From contig OV884009.1 in assembly GCA_930367205.1 (NCBI GenBank), positions 101,949,189 to 102,013,188 on the forward strand: 64,000 nucleotides of DNA, in the 5' to 3' direction. The DNA comes from Acanthosoma haemorrhoidale (taxonomy: Eukaryota > Arthropoda > Insecta > Hemiptera > Acanthosomatidae). How positions within the stretch are numbered: position 1 is the first letter of the stretch; each line of letters begins with the position of its first letter. The translations under genes and the position numbers were made by a program. A model generated the notes under the pieces. It had not been told where the DNA came from and did no database searches. It saw only the letters and a program-made list of their open reading frames with translations. Shown one piece after another: positions 11,640 through 24,605 of the stretch.

Positions 11640-14600
11640 GTCTTTATCCTTCCATGATTTAACAACACAAAAGATATTACCTGCTTATTAAAACTGATAT
11701 GAAAAGTTTTACAAAAAAATAGCTACCAGATTAAATATCCTGACAACAAATACAATGTTTAGAGATTAGTAGAAACATAACTTGCACACTCTAAAACTTT
11801 CTATCAAATACCCACTTCATCGAATTCAAAATACAACAAACTCCATACAAGTGCAATAACCTACCTCATAGTTTACTTCTTTAAGCATTTAGATACATTT
11901 TGCACACCCCACAGTGTTATGATTATTCATATAAAATTACTTTAACTTTGCACAATTATGTTGTATACTCACAGCTTAAGCCTAAAGAATACATTTTCTT
12001 TATTTGTATGTAATTACAATAATCAAAAATAAAGATAATATAACCTTGAGTATTGTACAAGTTGGCGTTAAAGAAAATCGTGCAAAATATTTTTATCACA
12101 TTTTATTTATTCATTACCAGTGACATTTCGGACTAACTTTAGTCGATCTTATACACATCATCATACAACATTTACACAATCATAATAAAAAAAGTTGTTA
12201 CAAACATTCTCAGTGACTCCATTTTACTCCACAAAAATATTGTTTGTTACGATTTTGAAATCGAAAATTGCTGAAATTGTAAGGAAAAAATTTTGAATCA
12301 TAAGAGTTTTTATAAAAGTTGATTGAACAATTTTTTCTTCAAGTTTCTTCATTGCTGTCAAAGGTTTATTTCTTCAAGTTCAGCATATTTTCATTAGAAT
12401 ATTTTAGTACAATGACACTGTGTACTGCGAATTAAACAGCGCTGGTAATAATGAACTCGGGCCCGGGTCGTAATCGGAATGAGATGGAAAGAAATTACTT
12501 TTATAAGATGGTTTGAGGGTTCGTGACCAGTGGCTGATCTCCTCTGGTAGTTGGGCAGATATTGGAGTTGAAGAGCATACCACCCCAGTAATATTGTACA
12601 CCTATAATATTTCCCCAATACCGGCCAACCACCCTCCCGACATTAGCACATGGGGAATTAGATCCCTTACACTTCTCATTTAATTACAGATTAGCTGCAT
12701 TCACCTGCTAATTACCTTTGCAGCTGAACGCACCCGTGCATATTAATTGCACTAATCAAAACGAGATAGCGCTGCTTTCACTTACTGTATATTCTAAAAT
12801 GTTAGTATTAAATCTGATATTGTTCTTGAAAGGAATAGTTAAAGTATCTTTGAACATTACGAATTTAATATTATACACTTATTTTTGAAGAATAAAAGAA
12901 ATATGTTAGATTTTCATAAAATTTATTAATCTTGTTAATTCAAATTTCAACTTATTATAACTTGCGTCTTTGAATGAGGTCTTAATAAAAAAAAAAAAGG
13001 ATATTGTTCACGCCAATGCAACGTCATTTTGGGTCGTCACGTGCCATCTGTGGTTAACCTGATCGAGTTCTGAGTCACCTGTTGTAGCCATCTTGTCGGT
13101 GTAATAAACCCTCACTAATGATATATGCTGGGAGCCTTATTCGCGAGGTATTGTTTTCCCGTCCTATTACCTTGACGTTATAGAACTTGAAGGTGGTGTC
13201 AAGCGGTGCTGTACTGATCCGCGACAAGTAAGAAGTAAGAGGAATATTGTTGACAGATGTGCTAGACTAGGTTAGCGAAATTCTTTCTCTCCACGGTGTG
13301 TCAATCCATATTATCATATTATACAGTCCAAGTATTCAGTCCAAATATCCAGGTGTTAGGTGTGAGATATGGAATTCACACATTCAGTACTACATAAATA
13401 AATTAAGAACATCATATTTTGTTTTAGATTTGAAATGTTTCTAGACCAAATTATAGTCAAAGTGGCGTAATTATTTTAATACCAAAGGTTGGCATTTGAT
13501 TAAAAATCAAGGGTGGAAATAATTGATCTCGTCAACGTTTACTTTTTCTAAAAATAAAATAGGTATGTTCATACGACAGTTAAATTTTTATTTTATGTCA
13601 TTTTTTCAAACTGATAAATAACAGATTAATTCTAACTTTTGTTTTAAAATTTGGTAGCAACATTTTTTTAACGAAAAAAATCTATTGAAATATCTGTTTT
13701 GATAAAAGGAAAAAAAAACCCTTGTGGATGAATGGGATAGAAATATTAACAAAAGAAAAATTACATAATTTCATTGCTAATTGGGGGGGGGGATCTGAGC
13801 ATTTACCATAGCATTTTGATGTATACAGTAAACATATTTCTCACCAAAACGCTGTTTATTTTATTTATTATTAGCTTAGTAAAGGGTATTTAGATAGTAA
13901 GGAATATTTTTTTGATGCTAATTACAATTAAGAGCAAGAATAAAAGTTTTATACTATACTCAATATTAATACTCATGACGATGATGAGGTATACAAAGTC
14001 GGAAGACTGTAAATGACAATAGATTCGGTATTGATACACGTTTGGAAGGAAATAATTTCCTTTATCAGCTAATCATGATCGTTCGCATTCGGTTGCTTGA
14101 TATTTAGATGTACCAGGAGGATGAGTTGCAAAGATGTTCAATGTTTGGGAATGTTGGTTGGTTCCATAGACGAGGACGGTGGTGATCACATATGGGACTC
14201 ATTAGCAGATATTATATTTACCATACAATAATTTAGCCAATTAGAAATTTTACCGTTGCTTATCAATCATATATGAAATTTCTCTTCAAGATCTCTATGT
14301 ATGTCTGTCTGTGTGACCAGTTTTAACCACACCGCAATTTAGGCACGGGTTGGAAATAATTCACTTTAGCATATGTTACACTATGACGGAGCCAACATTA
14401 GATCTAAAATTTTCAAATTATTTATTACTGAGACAATTATTACTAAGGAGATCCAAGAACGTAACGTGAAAATAAATTTATGGGAAGCATGAATGTAAAT
14501 CGGTTATATAATGTTATTTTGAATTATTTGTAGCTTTTATCGTATTTTTAGTAAAATTTTATCTAAAGTGCATAACTTTATCCAAAAGTGAACAGGGCAT

Positions 14601-14725
14601 ATTGGGGATCTGAGGGCCTATAGACGTATTAAGCAAGGGATATTTCTGACCACTTTTATATAAAATCAACAGGTACAGTATCCATACGAATGGGGATGCA
14701 TAATAATGTACTTAGGTTACGTCAT
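11640..14725. other. Intergenic DNA, no gene seen
   Basis: No recognisable gene. At 12106-12140 the minus strand reads like a retroelement tail (GTCCGAAATGTCACTGG followed by AATAAAT), too short to classify. A GC-richer stretch at 13010-13300 contains an AATAAA and a weak primer-site-like TGGTGTCAA but no coding. A run of ten G lies at 13783-13792. Confidence 0.4.
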
Positions 14726-14727
14726 GG

Positions 14728-15032
14728 TACTAATTAGGTACTAGGCTTAGTAAATAGGTTACTGTTTATTGTATGTAGGTTAATTAGATGTAAGATAAAA
14801 TTGCAAACAGGCTATAGAAAGTAAAAACTAATTAGTATGTAATATCTGTCATTAGTAGGTTGTTAAGTAGATACTATGCCGTAGAATTAAGTAAGTACTA
14901 AGGCTTAGAAATAGGTTATTGTTTCGTAAATTACTGTTTGTATGCAGGTTAGTTGTAAATAGTTTGTAGAAAGTAAAAACTAATTAGGATGTAAGCAAAA
15001 TTTGTTATTAGTAGATTGTAAGGGAGTAAGTT
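14728..15032 (+). repeat. Imperfect tandem duplication, period about 152 bp
   Basis: Two adjacent copies share ordered blocks: GTACTA(A)GGCTTAG..AATAGGTTA, then TGTATG(T/C)AGGTTA, then GAAAGTAAAAACTAATTAG, then CATTAGTAGGTTGT/TTATTAGTAGATTGT. The GAAAGTAAAAAC block occurs at 14817 and again at 14969, giving a 152-bp spacing. The copies differ by substitutions and small indels, so this is an old local duplication with no coding content. Confidence 0.6.
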
Positions 15033-16065
15033 TATTGTTATACTGGTAGTTGATAAGATTATTGAAAATAGAGTAATGGATTACGAATTAGAATTACCTA
15101 AGGTGTAATGACTGGTGCAATAATCCCAATTGCATTGAATACACGCACCACAGTCATCGAAAACAGCCCCTGGAGTCTGCTCCACAGACTTGTGGGGAAT
15201 CCCTGAATAACGAGGGTTTTGAGAACCAATCCCCGAACCTGCATCACGGGCTCGTAGGGAAAGCCCGTTCAAGGAACCGTCCTGTGGAAGGGGTGAAAAA
15301 GGAAAAAAAAAGAAAAAAGTACAGTATCCCTGATCCTTTTCATCGCCTCCCAATTATACCGAATTAATCGTGTCTCGAATATTTTCCTACTCATCGCAAT
15401 TAACTACAAGTTAACGATGCACGGAAATCATCGTTTTTCCTTTGACAAGAAACATTATCCCCACATTTTTGTCTTCCGCCGGTTATATTATGAGTTTGTT
15501 GACCCCCACTCCCATACCCACTCCTTTATTTCCGAATGTACCTGATTTAGGTATCCGACCTCACCCACATGGCATAAGCTCTGCCTCATGCAATATTTAA
15601 TATACCACCGGATACTAAAGTGTATTTGTATTCAGTATGAATGGCAACCGCCCTTATATCTAGATCCTAGATTTAACTTTTGAAATAAATGACTATGTAC
15701 AAGTCGTATCTTTGTAACGAATATCCTCATGAATACTGGCTCATAGTAATCATTTATTCACTCACGCGTATCACATAGCTAAAGTAATAAATATTACCTT
15801 TTATGTACAGAAGAATAATTACTACCATGAACTCCAATATCTGTACACCTTTCCTGACAACCATGTATACAAATCCTCGATACCTAGTAATACCCTCGAT
15901 ACTCGATAAATTAGTAATAAAAAGCTATACGTAACAGATATCAATTGAGGGACTATTTGTTGCAAGAAATGTATCAATGAGGATTTTAATGTGAGTTATA
16001 ATGAATTTATGTAGCATAAATCCCTCAAAGTAGTAAATATTAATAATCAACATTTATTTTTCAAT
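15033..16065. other. Intergenic DNA, no gene seen
   Basis: AT-rich sequence. The minus-strand frame at 15081-15353 is driven by a pyrimidine-rich tract and has no motif. No repeat with another copy in the window was found. Confidence 0.4.
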
Positions 16066-16403
16066 TCCTCGTGACCAGCTATAAATCCGTAACAGTGGGA
16101 GTCCTGGCAATGGCCGGTTTCTCCAAACATGTCCTGAGCGTATGTGGCTATCGCGCTCTTGGTCAGCCTCCGCTGGCTTGTATCCGGTGACGCGGGAGAC
16201 GGAGGAGCGTGGGGGACTTCCCAAGATTCCGCTCCCTCTTTCGCGTGAGGGAGGTGACAACCATGTGGATGTCTCTGGGGTGTTTGTAAATATTGTATGA
16301 ATGAGGGAGTGAATGAAAATTGTAAATGTGATATGAATGAAAAAATTTATCACAATTACTTATTGCCTAATAAGGCAGATTGTAATTTTATCATAATAAA
16401 GCT
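16066..16403 (+). mobile_element. 5'-truncated jockey-like LINE, 3' end only
   Basis: It starts with CCTCGTGACC, which corresponds to the last codons of LINE ORF2, and continues through the 3' UTR (GGGAGTCCTGGCAATGGCC, the TCTCCAA..CATGTCCT block, the GCATGC-less GAGGGAGGTGACAACCATGT block) to a terminal GGCAGATTGTAATTTTATCATAATAAAG. The 3' UTR is longer than that of the full-length copy at 56044-60625 and matches the 8785 and 54 kb copies instead, so at least two 3' UTR subtypes exist. Truncation at the 5' end is typical of target-primed reverse transcription. Confidence 0.8.
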
Positions 16404-19400
16404 GTTTAATAATGATAATTTTTCAATTATTGTACATCAGTAGCAGAAAAAGCACAAAGTTGCGCTAATCTCGAACAACGGGCGAAAACTGATCGAGGAG
16501 TTCAGACTCTCGTGATGGCAATAATGAAGTAATTAATTAATGGGCTTTCCTGATTATTCCAATGGAATATCCACGCATAAATATTCAAATTTCAAATCAA
16601 TTTATCTTAATATTTGCATAATAAAAAATCGTATGCTAATGTGCATTGCGACTTCATCGCTCTTAGGTCTAAAAAAAATTTTTCATTGCAGTGAAAATTT
16701 AATTTATGAAAACATATAAATATATGCAAACAAATAAAAAAAATATGAATAAATCAACTAGATAGTAATAGAAAAACACTTCTTTATAATATATTATGCC
16801 CTATGCTCTTACGTTAGAGTAATTTATATATGTTAGTAATATTTTGAAGTAATGGATTCTCTCTGTGTTTACATTTATTCATGAATAATTTGGTTATCGC
16901 TTTGAAAATATCTAGAATATAATCAGCTTTGGATATGTTGTTCAACTTGACTAAGGTAGTGTTTGTTATAGAAATAAAATTATAAAAATACTTTTTATAG
17001 AAACTTATTTTGGATTATTTGAAGTTGATATTGGTATGACTCTAATTAGTGGCTGCGTAAATCAATATGGGTATTAATAACAATTTGTAATTGAGTGTGC
17101 TTGGATACGCACAAAATATTATGCATCTACTTAAACAGAGGTTGCGAACACTTGTATCTTGTTATTTGTTACTTGTATCTTGTATCTTGTTACTTGTATC
17201 TTAATATTTGTTTTAATATATTACAATGGGAATAATTTTTTTTTTCAATCACTGAGGACTTAATTTTATCGATTTTTTTTGGTAATCTGGTAATATGCCT
17301 AATATATTTTCGTGTGATAATGCTCGTCACAGATGACTTAAAATTGAAAAAAAATACACTTTTAGATCGAATGACATAGGAGAAAAAATATGATAATTTC
17401 CCCCTTAAACGATAGATGGGGAGTCAAATCTATACTTGATTCACTTTGAATTTTTCACCATCGTATTTTATTTACATTGTGTTCCTCCTGCCGGAGACAT
17501 GGTTGACTTAGGGCCTCTTTGCTCCTGTCCCAGATTCAATTGTGATTCTTCCTTGGCAATTTATGTCTATTTTACTTCTGTCTACATTATTTATTGAAAA
17601 AACAACATGTTGTCAAATGATTAACTCAATTACAATGGCCTATATATCCATATGATTAATTACGTCATTCCCATTAGGAACTTTCCTTTATTAAGGCTTA
17701 TGATAATGTGGATCCAGTGCTTAGCGAGCTCTCTTGCTCGTACGTAGATCCAGTTCAGCCCTCGTTTATGAGATTTGAGGCCTTGGTCTCATTGGAGTTG
17801 GATAAATGAGTTAGCTATTCGTTTGCATATCTCCTTTTTTAATTATAGATATATGGATGACTTTTATCATCTGACCATCTCGTAACTGATTCAGAAAAAT
17901 TGCAATATTTTACATATCCTATTTTTCTTACATCATTTTCGCTGACAACCAACGAAATGAAAGGAATACATATTTAGATATCAATGGACGGATTCGTCGG
18001 CTTTGGCAAACTCGACATCAAGATCTTTTATAGTGTAAGCATGTTTACCAATCACCAATTAATACATTTTTGAGAACATACAGAGATCCGTCCTCAAATA
18101 ATATCAAGCAGGGACATGCATATTTCATGTCAAAACATCATACATTAAATTAAATAAAACTTGACGAAAATCCAACACCCTTCTTTCATCAGCTTAACGA
18201 TGTAGGTTTAGTTTAAGTTAAGCATATATTTACAATTTCAAATCAAAGGAGTTATATTTCAGTACAAAAATGGTATGATATCTCCACTTCCCAAGTAACA
18301 GTAATTTAGACGTCCCATATAATATTGGAAGTTTTATCGTTAAGATTTGATTCTCAGTATTTTATGTGGCGTTACCTATGTTTTATGATATTAGTATAAT
18401 AAAAAAATATAATAAAAAAATGACCCTTACCTATACTGCCACAAAATGATACAGGGTCAATAAATTATTAATGTGTGTTCCTTGTGCAGAAGAGATAAAA
18501 ATGAGAGCCAAGCAAAAAGTTAGCTAACTGCGGATCCTGAGTTATTTATTTACTAGCGGGGTAAAAATAAAACAGAGACATAACTCTACTATGCTTGATG
18601 AGCTGTAATTAATGCTGTTGGGATGTGTTAGTGGAGCAAATGGCCTCTAGCGTCTGAATCCCACTATACCCAGGCACCAGAATTATAAAACATCCTATTT
18701 TTTGGCGAGCGATATAGAACGGAACGGTCTATGTTCGATTATATCTAGCTATCTTTTTCACTTAGGATAATTGTGCATTACTAAAGCACATATATGAACT
18801 TGTTGAAAGTATAAAGGTGTTAGCTCTCCAATATACATTTTAATATAAACTTGAGTCTGGAGATGTCTATATTTCACAAGTATTCTTTATAACACATAGA
18901 AAAACATCAATGAACTTCAGGTATTTTTTTAAGGGTAACTGGGAGGTTGAAATTGAGACGACATACCAGCAGCCGTGGATACGGTTCGGTCGGACTAATC
19001 ATCGACACGGACGGCTCATTACCGCTGGGATACAGTTGCCAGCTTCAATCCCGCGCATTCTAATCCCCACTAACGACCGTACAGGTAACTTTTGTTCTGT
19101 CCCAACTATACAGCAATGAATTGTGCCATTTCAATGAAGATAGTTTGATAATTACTGGCAATACGGCGGGACGGGGGGGGGGGCTCCCAGCAACTTGGTG
19201 AATCGCTTCCTTAATCACGTTCGACCTCTTACGGCTCCAAAGATAATGTTGGTAGTTCGTAAACTCTCCACTTATATACATCCATTATTCATTCACGAGA
19301 GGCCATTTAAACCAGTGCTTGTCCAATATTAGTTTACTCCCTATACACTTCTGGATAATTACTCCCAATTACAGAGACCAAAGATTTCTTCTCATGTTGA

Positions 19401-20406
19401 CTCTTGGTACAATGTAATTGTCTCAATTGAGCTATTAATAGTTGATAGGCGTGTATATAGTAAGGAGTTATTTGTCTTTTCTAAGCCAAAAACCCTCATT
19501 TTTCACCAGGTTCCGTGTCTGTTTCTTCTGTACTTTGTGTGATTTGTACTGGTACATGGAAATAACTTTTTCAACGAAAAAACTAAATTCTTTTTTTACT
19601 TATTTAACGTTTTATGCTATATCAACCACATTATCAGTGGTACCTTCCTGGTTCATATTACATAGATATAATACTCTGACGAAGTCTATACTCGGAAAGG
19701 TAGTTACCTGTTCATTATTAAACTATATCATGTTGATATTTACTTAAATCACATTGATTTAGAAAGCAACTGCCATACGTTATAATCGTAAATTGAGACG
19801 TTTTTCTCTTTAGGTATCTCAAGTCCACCTCACATCAAAAACGGACGCAAAAAACTAGTTTTGGTTAAATCAATTCAACCTTATCAGAAACACCTGAAAA
19901 TACAATTATTTGAAATACTTTAATATCTGGTTAAATGTCCGTAAATAACTGACTTGCAATTCGCGTGCGTTTTCGAAACTGGCGTGCTCTAACATTTTAA
20001 ACTGTTGAGTTCCATTCTACCTAACGGTAAATGGCTGCGATTTGTTCTAAAATATTCAGCACGGGAAGGTGACCAAACCGCCCATGATCAAGCCACATTT
20101 ACATTGAGGGTAATGATTTGGTTATCATTCGAAACAAACCGATATTTTTAACATAATTGCTTTTTTTATATGGGTTTCAAGCAACAAAAAGGCCATGCTA
20201 GTTTTACGTACACCACACAACATTTCGAAAGAAAATTAAAGAAAGTGTTTTCAAATGATAACAAATTCTCAAAATTAAGTAATAAGATAGTAAAATAGCT
20301 CTAAAAAGTAAGAAGAATTGTTACTAACGATAATTAATACCACTGTTAATAGCAACGAAACATAGCATGCTAATAGAACAAAACAATAAAACAAATTTCT
20401 GTTGAA
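16404..20406. other. Intergenic DNA, no gene seen
   Basis: AT-rich throughout. Simple-sequence patches include CTTGTATCTTGTTA-type repeats at 17150-17205 and an 11-base G run at 19173-19183. GC-richer pockets at 17700-17830, 18930-19090 and 19960-20110 give no recognisable protein on either strand. Confidence 0.4.
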
Positions 20407-21765
20407 TGAGAGCTACGTCGATGTTCTTGTCATGGAGTAGTGCTGTCAATTCGTTAGTGTGGGTGCGAACACCATTCGCATTCCAAAGGAGAATGGATAA
20501 GAAGTTGGAAGGACCCACTAATGGATTTTGTTTAACGAGGATAATGTAGGAGTAAGTAGGAGGGAAATGAGTAGGGTGAATAGGGTTCTGAACTCTGCGA
20601 GGAATCAGGTTAATAGGCCAGTTAGATCTGTATAGCTTGATGGTGGAGGAATATGCGAGATGTGTGGTAATTGGGTTGGCTTTGCTGGTTGACGGGATAA
20701 ACGGAATGGTGGGGAACAGGAACTTGTGGGTGGGGAGTGGGCAGTGGCTGTGATTTCTCTCTGTTCCAAACTACACCGGCAAAAGTGACAGAAGGCCTCA
20801 AATTTCTGGCTGGCCCACTTGCTTGCTTGTCTGCTTCCATTATATTATGTAAGCCTTGCAGCCCTTATAGTTGGCCGGATGGCCTGTTGGCAGAGCACGC
20901 ATACTGCAGGCTTTTTCAGGCGCTTCTTTCATAATTCCCTCTTGTGTTGTACACTGCACTTTACACACCTGGGAGGGTGGTGACAGTACCCTGGTTTACA
21001 GGTTGTGCCCATATGCCTGACAGTTATGAAAATAGTTGATGTCGTGGTTGGGTTATAGTTTTTCAACCTGTATTCGTGTTTAATACGGGTGGGAAAATCG
21101 TAGTTTTTTCCCACTCCAGGTGTTCGCTCGAGATCTGCGAAGAACAATGGTAGTGGTGTTTTAATAGTTTCCTCCTGTTGCCTGTCCTCACGCAACATGT
21201 TCGTTATTTGGCGAGCATTGTATCCTAGAGCTGAGAGTTCGTCGTCTATTTCAACAGCTGGTGTGGTCGGATCCAGGTTACTGATTACCAGTCGTGGGGA
21301 TCTTTCTTGCTTTAGTTGATACGTATTGAAATCAGCCTTTTTATCTTCCAAATTCTTTTTTATGGCTCTGTATGTATCGAGAGTGTCAGGACCGATTGAG
21401 CCATGTATATTTGGCCGTACCTACAATTATTTTCATTTGAGAGTATAGCAATTAAAAATTGCTTATATTGCTGACAAATATTGACGGTGGCTTGGGCTGT
21501 GTAGGTGTTGTGATAGCTTCCATGTCCTCAACTTGGGTATTTTTCAGCACCTCAACATTATTAGGCGTGATAAACGCGGACGGTTTCTTCTTTAGAAGTG
21601 CTTGCTTGTGGCGGTATATCTTCCATCGAGCTGGCTGCAGATGAATTTATTTGAACGTCTTGGCTTTCGTTTAATTGTCGTATTATAGGCGTTGGCCCTA
21701 GAGACCTTGACCACTTTTTGTTTATTTTCAGACTCAGAGTTGCTGACAGAAACGCATGTTTCATG
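20407..21765 (-). mobile_element. Decayed jockey-like LINE copy: ORF1 and the start of ORF2
   Basis: Read on the minus strand, ORF1 is recognisable in pieces: start region with RSRSLGPTP and SSAASSMEDIPPQASTSKEE (21561-21730), a middle block containing FNTYQLKQERSPRLVISNL and the zinc-knuckle piece CHHPPRCVKCSVQHK (20929-21351), and the tail SGPARNLRPSV (20622-20840). ORF2 begins at 20518 with NFLSILLWNANGVRTHTNEL and is lost after about 40 codons at 20407. Frameshifts and deletions break ORF1. The codon between ORF1 and ORF2 is TTA here, not the TAA of the other copies, so the boundary is read through in frame. The 3' two thirds of the element are absent. Confidence 0.85.
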
Positions 21766-22724
21766 TTTAAAAAGAATTTTTATTAATAAGAAATAGGTGG
21801 TAGTCAGGAGAACTCATGAATTTCGAGTTAAAAACGGCAACGATGATAGCTATCGACAAGGGAAGCGACGTTGCTAGGCGTGATCTTATTTATAATCTGG
21901 TAGAGGCACGAATTTTGGAAAAAAAGTAAATTACTCGTTAGTTCTAATTTGATCAAAAACTGAATTAGATGTAAATAACTGTTCATTTAATTTTTAATCC
22001 TATCAAATTTTCATGAAAGAGATTTTTACAATTTCACATTTCGATTTCATTATAAATAATGAAATTATTCGGATTTAAATATAGTTAGCTGAATTCTGAG
22101 AGAAATATTTTTAAGAAATCTAGCAAATATTATTTTCCACAAAAAAAAGAAAGAATTTTTAATACAGGTAATCGCTAGCGAAAAAGTTGCCCTGATATAG
22201 TTCAAAATAATTTTTGAATTTAAATACGTCAAGAACCATTTACCACAATCTGGAATAATAAAAGAAACCCGTTTACCAAATCTTATTCTTTACAAAAATC
22301 CACTACGGATGCATTTTTTTTATTCCAATCCATTCACCGAAAATTCAAAAAAATTGTTTTTCTTCTGAAGTTGGAAATTAAATTAAAACATTTCGAAAAC
22401 GGTCGAGTGTGGCAGAAATAGAGAAGAAACGATATTTACTCATACCCACTTTTTTTAGTAGTGAATTATTTCAATAAATATTGGCAAAAGTAATCAATCC
22501 CTGCTTTCAATTTACTCTCCAACGCTAAGCCAATCTATTTAGTAATACTAGAGATAAATTTCTAAGTAAGTGATTGATATTTGAATTACATCAATTCGAT
22601 TTGATATTTGTTTAAAAAATAAAAACGTAATTTGACTAATCAAATATATCAAACGTCAAAACAATAAATAAATAATTTTTTTTTTAATATTACTGATATA
22701 AACTGGAATGAAAAAGACTTCTTA
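21766..22724. other. Intergenic DNA, no gene seen
   Basis: Very AT-rich DNA lying between a LINE relic and an hAT-like relic, with A-runs and T-runs. No open frame of interest and no repeat found. Confidence 0.45.
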
Positions 22725-23475
22725 CATCACAAGTAATCGAATCCTAATGCAAGAATCGTGAATCTTGCAGGAAGCAGGAGAAAATAAAAAAGTTCCCTTC
22801 CGGGTTTGGCAGTGAGGGGTAAGGCTTTTACTTCTGCCACGAATGTTTGAAGTACGGGATTGAGCAAGGCCTTTGCGAAGCCAATATACAGGCTCTTGAT
22901 TATCCATCATTAACTGCTCTTCTGGACGAATCGACATTGAACAAGTCACAATGAATTTACTCTACCCTGAAAAACTGGAAGAGATCCGGAATGCATTGGG
23001 GAACTCCAATTTCTATTAGGGCATCGATGTGACGAGCGATGTTTGTGGTATGATAGCAGTCCAGCGCAGTAAGCCTTACCTAATTTGTTCCTGACTAAAA
23101 CCGAAACCGATCCAATACCGTTTCCGCAGTGTAGGATCCCATTCGTTTTATACACCAATCTGGGTCTGATGTACGAGAAATATTGTTCCTGTTCTCGCCG
23201 ATAGCGCAGCATGTGTATTTTTGGCGGAGGGAACGTTAAAACTTATGTACCCGAAAATGATTCGTATCACCTTCGTGGCCCATGTATTGCGAAAGGTTGC
23301 CGAAACAATAACGGATTGCCATTATTCAATTTTATCCTGACCACTTCCTAAAATATTTGGGAAAATTACAAGCCACTCTACAAAGATTCCGGGAATGGGT
23401 GATCATTGAAGTAAATGTTGCCAGGCCAAAGGGACAGCCCCAACTGCTTGGGCGAGAACGGTAAGATAGATTAGT
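22725..23475 (+). pseudogene. hAT-like (CGGBP1-related type) transposase relic
   Basis: The stretch is GC-richer than its surroundings and, read on the plus strand across several frameshifts, gives ordered blocks typical of an hAT-like transposase family common in arthropod genomes: a GLCEANIQALDYPS..LLDESTL block (about 22867-22943), YPEKLEEIRNALGN followed by GIDVTSDVCGMIAV (22958-23054), a KPIQYRF..VGS block, then ADSAACVFLAEGTLKLMYPK, then IRITFVAHVLRKVAETI (about 23190-23310), and a poorly preserved downstream part. The VxHxLxRVAE-type block is the most diagnostic. Stops and frameshifts (at least three stops) make it non-functional. No terminal inverted repeats or target duplications were identified. 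The family assignment is from memory of the motif order; a protein search would settle it. Confidence 0.55.
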
Positions 23476-24126
23476 TTTCACATGCCCCTATGACGACGGT
23501 AGTTAAACTTTCAGTCACTAGCTACCGTCAGTTATGTATTAAGACTAATCACACTGTAAACAATAACAATTGGTCCACTAGAACTATGTCCCTTAACTTG
23601 TGATTTCACAGAAATCACAAAAGGGTGTTCTCTATTGTAATTATGTAAACATCTACTTCCTTTCTCAGATCTCTCTGCTGAATATTTGTTCCCTACCCTC
23701 TCAATCAATTTCTTCTAAACATAAATATATATATATATATATATATTGAAACCTACTTCATTTTCTACCATTTTATTTTCTAATTTATTAGATCAATTGA
23801 CCTTAACTAATTTGGTAGGTCCGTCATGAGATCTTTAATTCAACTTGTTTTTATGTCTTCGACATAGGAAATTATCCCGATTGAATCGCCCGATCTCAAG
23901 GCTAATGTTATAGTTATTAATAAATTGAGAAACTGGGAATTGTGAAATATATACAAGTAAAATGGTTATAACAAATACTTATAATTATATAGAATGCTGA
24001 CATAGATTATATAAAAAAAATATTCAATTCCTTTGTACAAGGATAGTTACTACTAATTAGTTATACAAAAAAAATGATAATTGAGCTCAATCTCTTTTTA
24101 ATGGATCCATAATAAAAAAACAATAT
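23476..24126. other. Intergenic DNA with TA microsatellite
   Basis: AT-rich, with an uninterrupted TA run at about 23725-23746. No gene or repeat otherwise seen. Confidence 0.45.
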
Positions 24127-24330
24127 CTATATCACCCAATCGATGATATCCGTGTAACCTTCTTCTTCTTCTCCTCTGCTTGTGTTGATGACCGTCAACG
24201 GAACGGGAGCTTGCTCTGCTTTGCTCTCTGGCTCTTGGCTAAGACTGACCTTTATCTCATCCCCACTCCTAAGAGCATAAGGGCTGATGCTGGACAAAGT
24301 GGGAGGGTGGCTGGTCATGATATTCTCAAA
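24127..24330 (-). CDS. Possible host terminal exon, unknown product
   Basis: The minus strand is open for about 65 codons with markedly non-random composition: SHPPTLSSISPYALRSGDE, SLSQEPESKAEQAPVPL, and an acidic end SRGEEEEGYTDIIDWVI before the stop at 24127-24129. It is much GC-richer than the flanks, and acceptor-like AG dinucleotides precede it (ATGACCAG and TTGTCCAG). It could be the last coding exon of a host gene transcribed leftward. I do not recognise the protein and no partner exon was found nearby, so this is a weak call. Confidence 0.3.
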   Translation of the reverse strand, partial: FENIMTSHPPTLSSISPYALRSGDEIKVSLSQEPESKAEQAPVPLTVINTSRGEEEEGYTDIIDWVI

Positions 24331-24508
24331 TATCATGAATGTTACAATATATATATATATAAAACGGTAAGATTAATTTACGTTTTTTTTAAATTATAGA
24401 TTACTTTCTTTTTACAGCCCTTTAAATTCAAATACGTAGAAGTAATTTGACGATTTATAACACATCTGAGCACATTAGCACATTTATTAGCTTCAGCTCC
24501 AGACACTT

Positions 24509-24605
24509 GTCCACAGTCATTCAAACCAGTATGTCACTTTGATCTAGTAATTTTTGTATATATCAGTGTTTCGATTGTCATTCATAATAAAGCTTTTTAA
24601 ACAGA
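24509..24605 (+). repeat. 3' end of a dispersed repeat, copy 2
   Basis: This is the partner of 1889-2005: AGACACTTGTCC, CATTCAAACCAGTATGT, TTTTTGTATATATCAGTGTTT, and the terminal TTCATAATAAAGCTTT. The copies differ at many positions, so they are not a recent duplication. The downstream bases do not match, which places the end of the element shortly after AATAAAGCTTT. Confidence 0.5.

Noticed and set aside
12100..12150. Minus-strand motif GTCCGAAATGTCACTGG with a nearby AATAAAT
   Set aside because: It is reminiscent of some retroelement 3' ends but is single-copy here and too short to classify.
13010..13300. Possible LTR with a tRNA-Leu-like primer site (TGGTGTCAA)
   Set aside because: Only about eight bases match the expected primer complement, and no second copy or gag/pol is seen.
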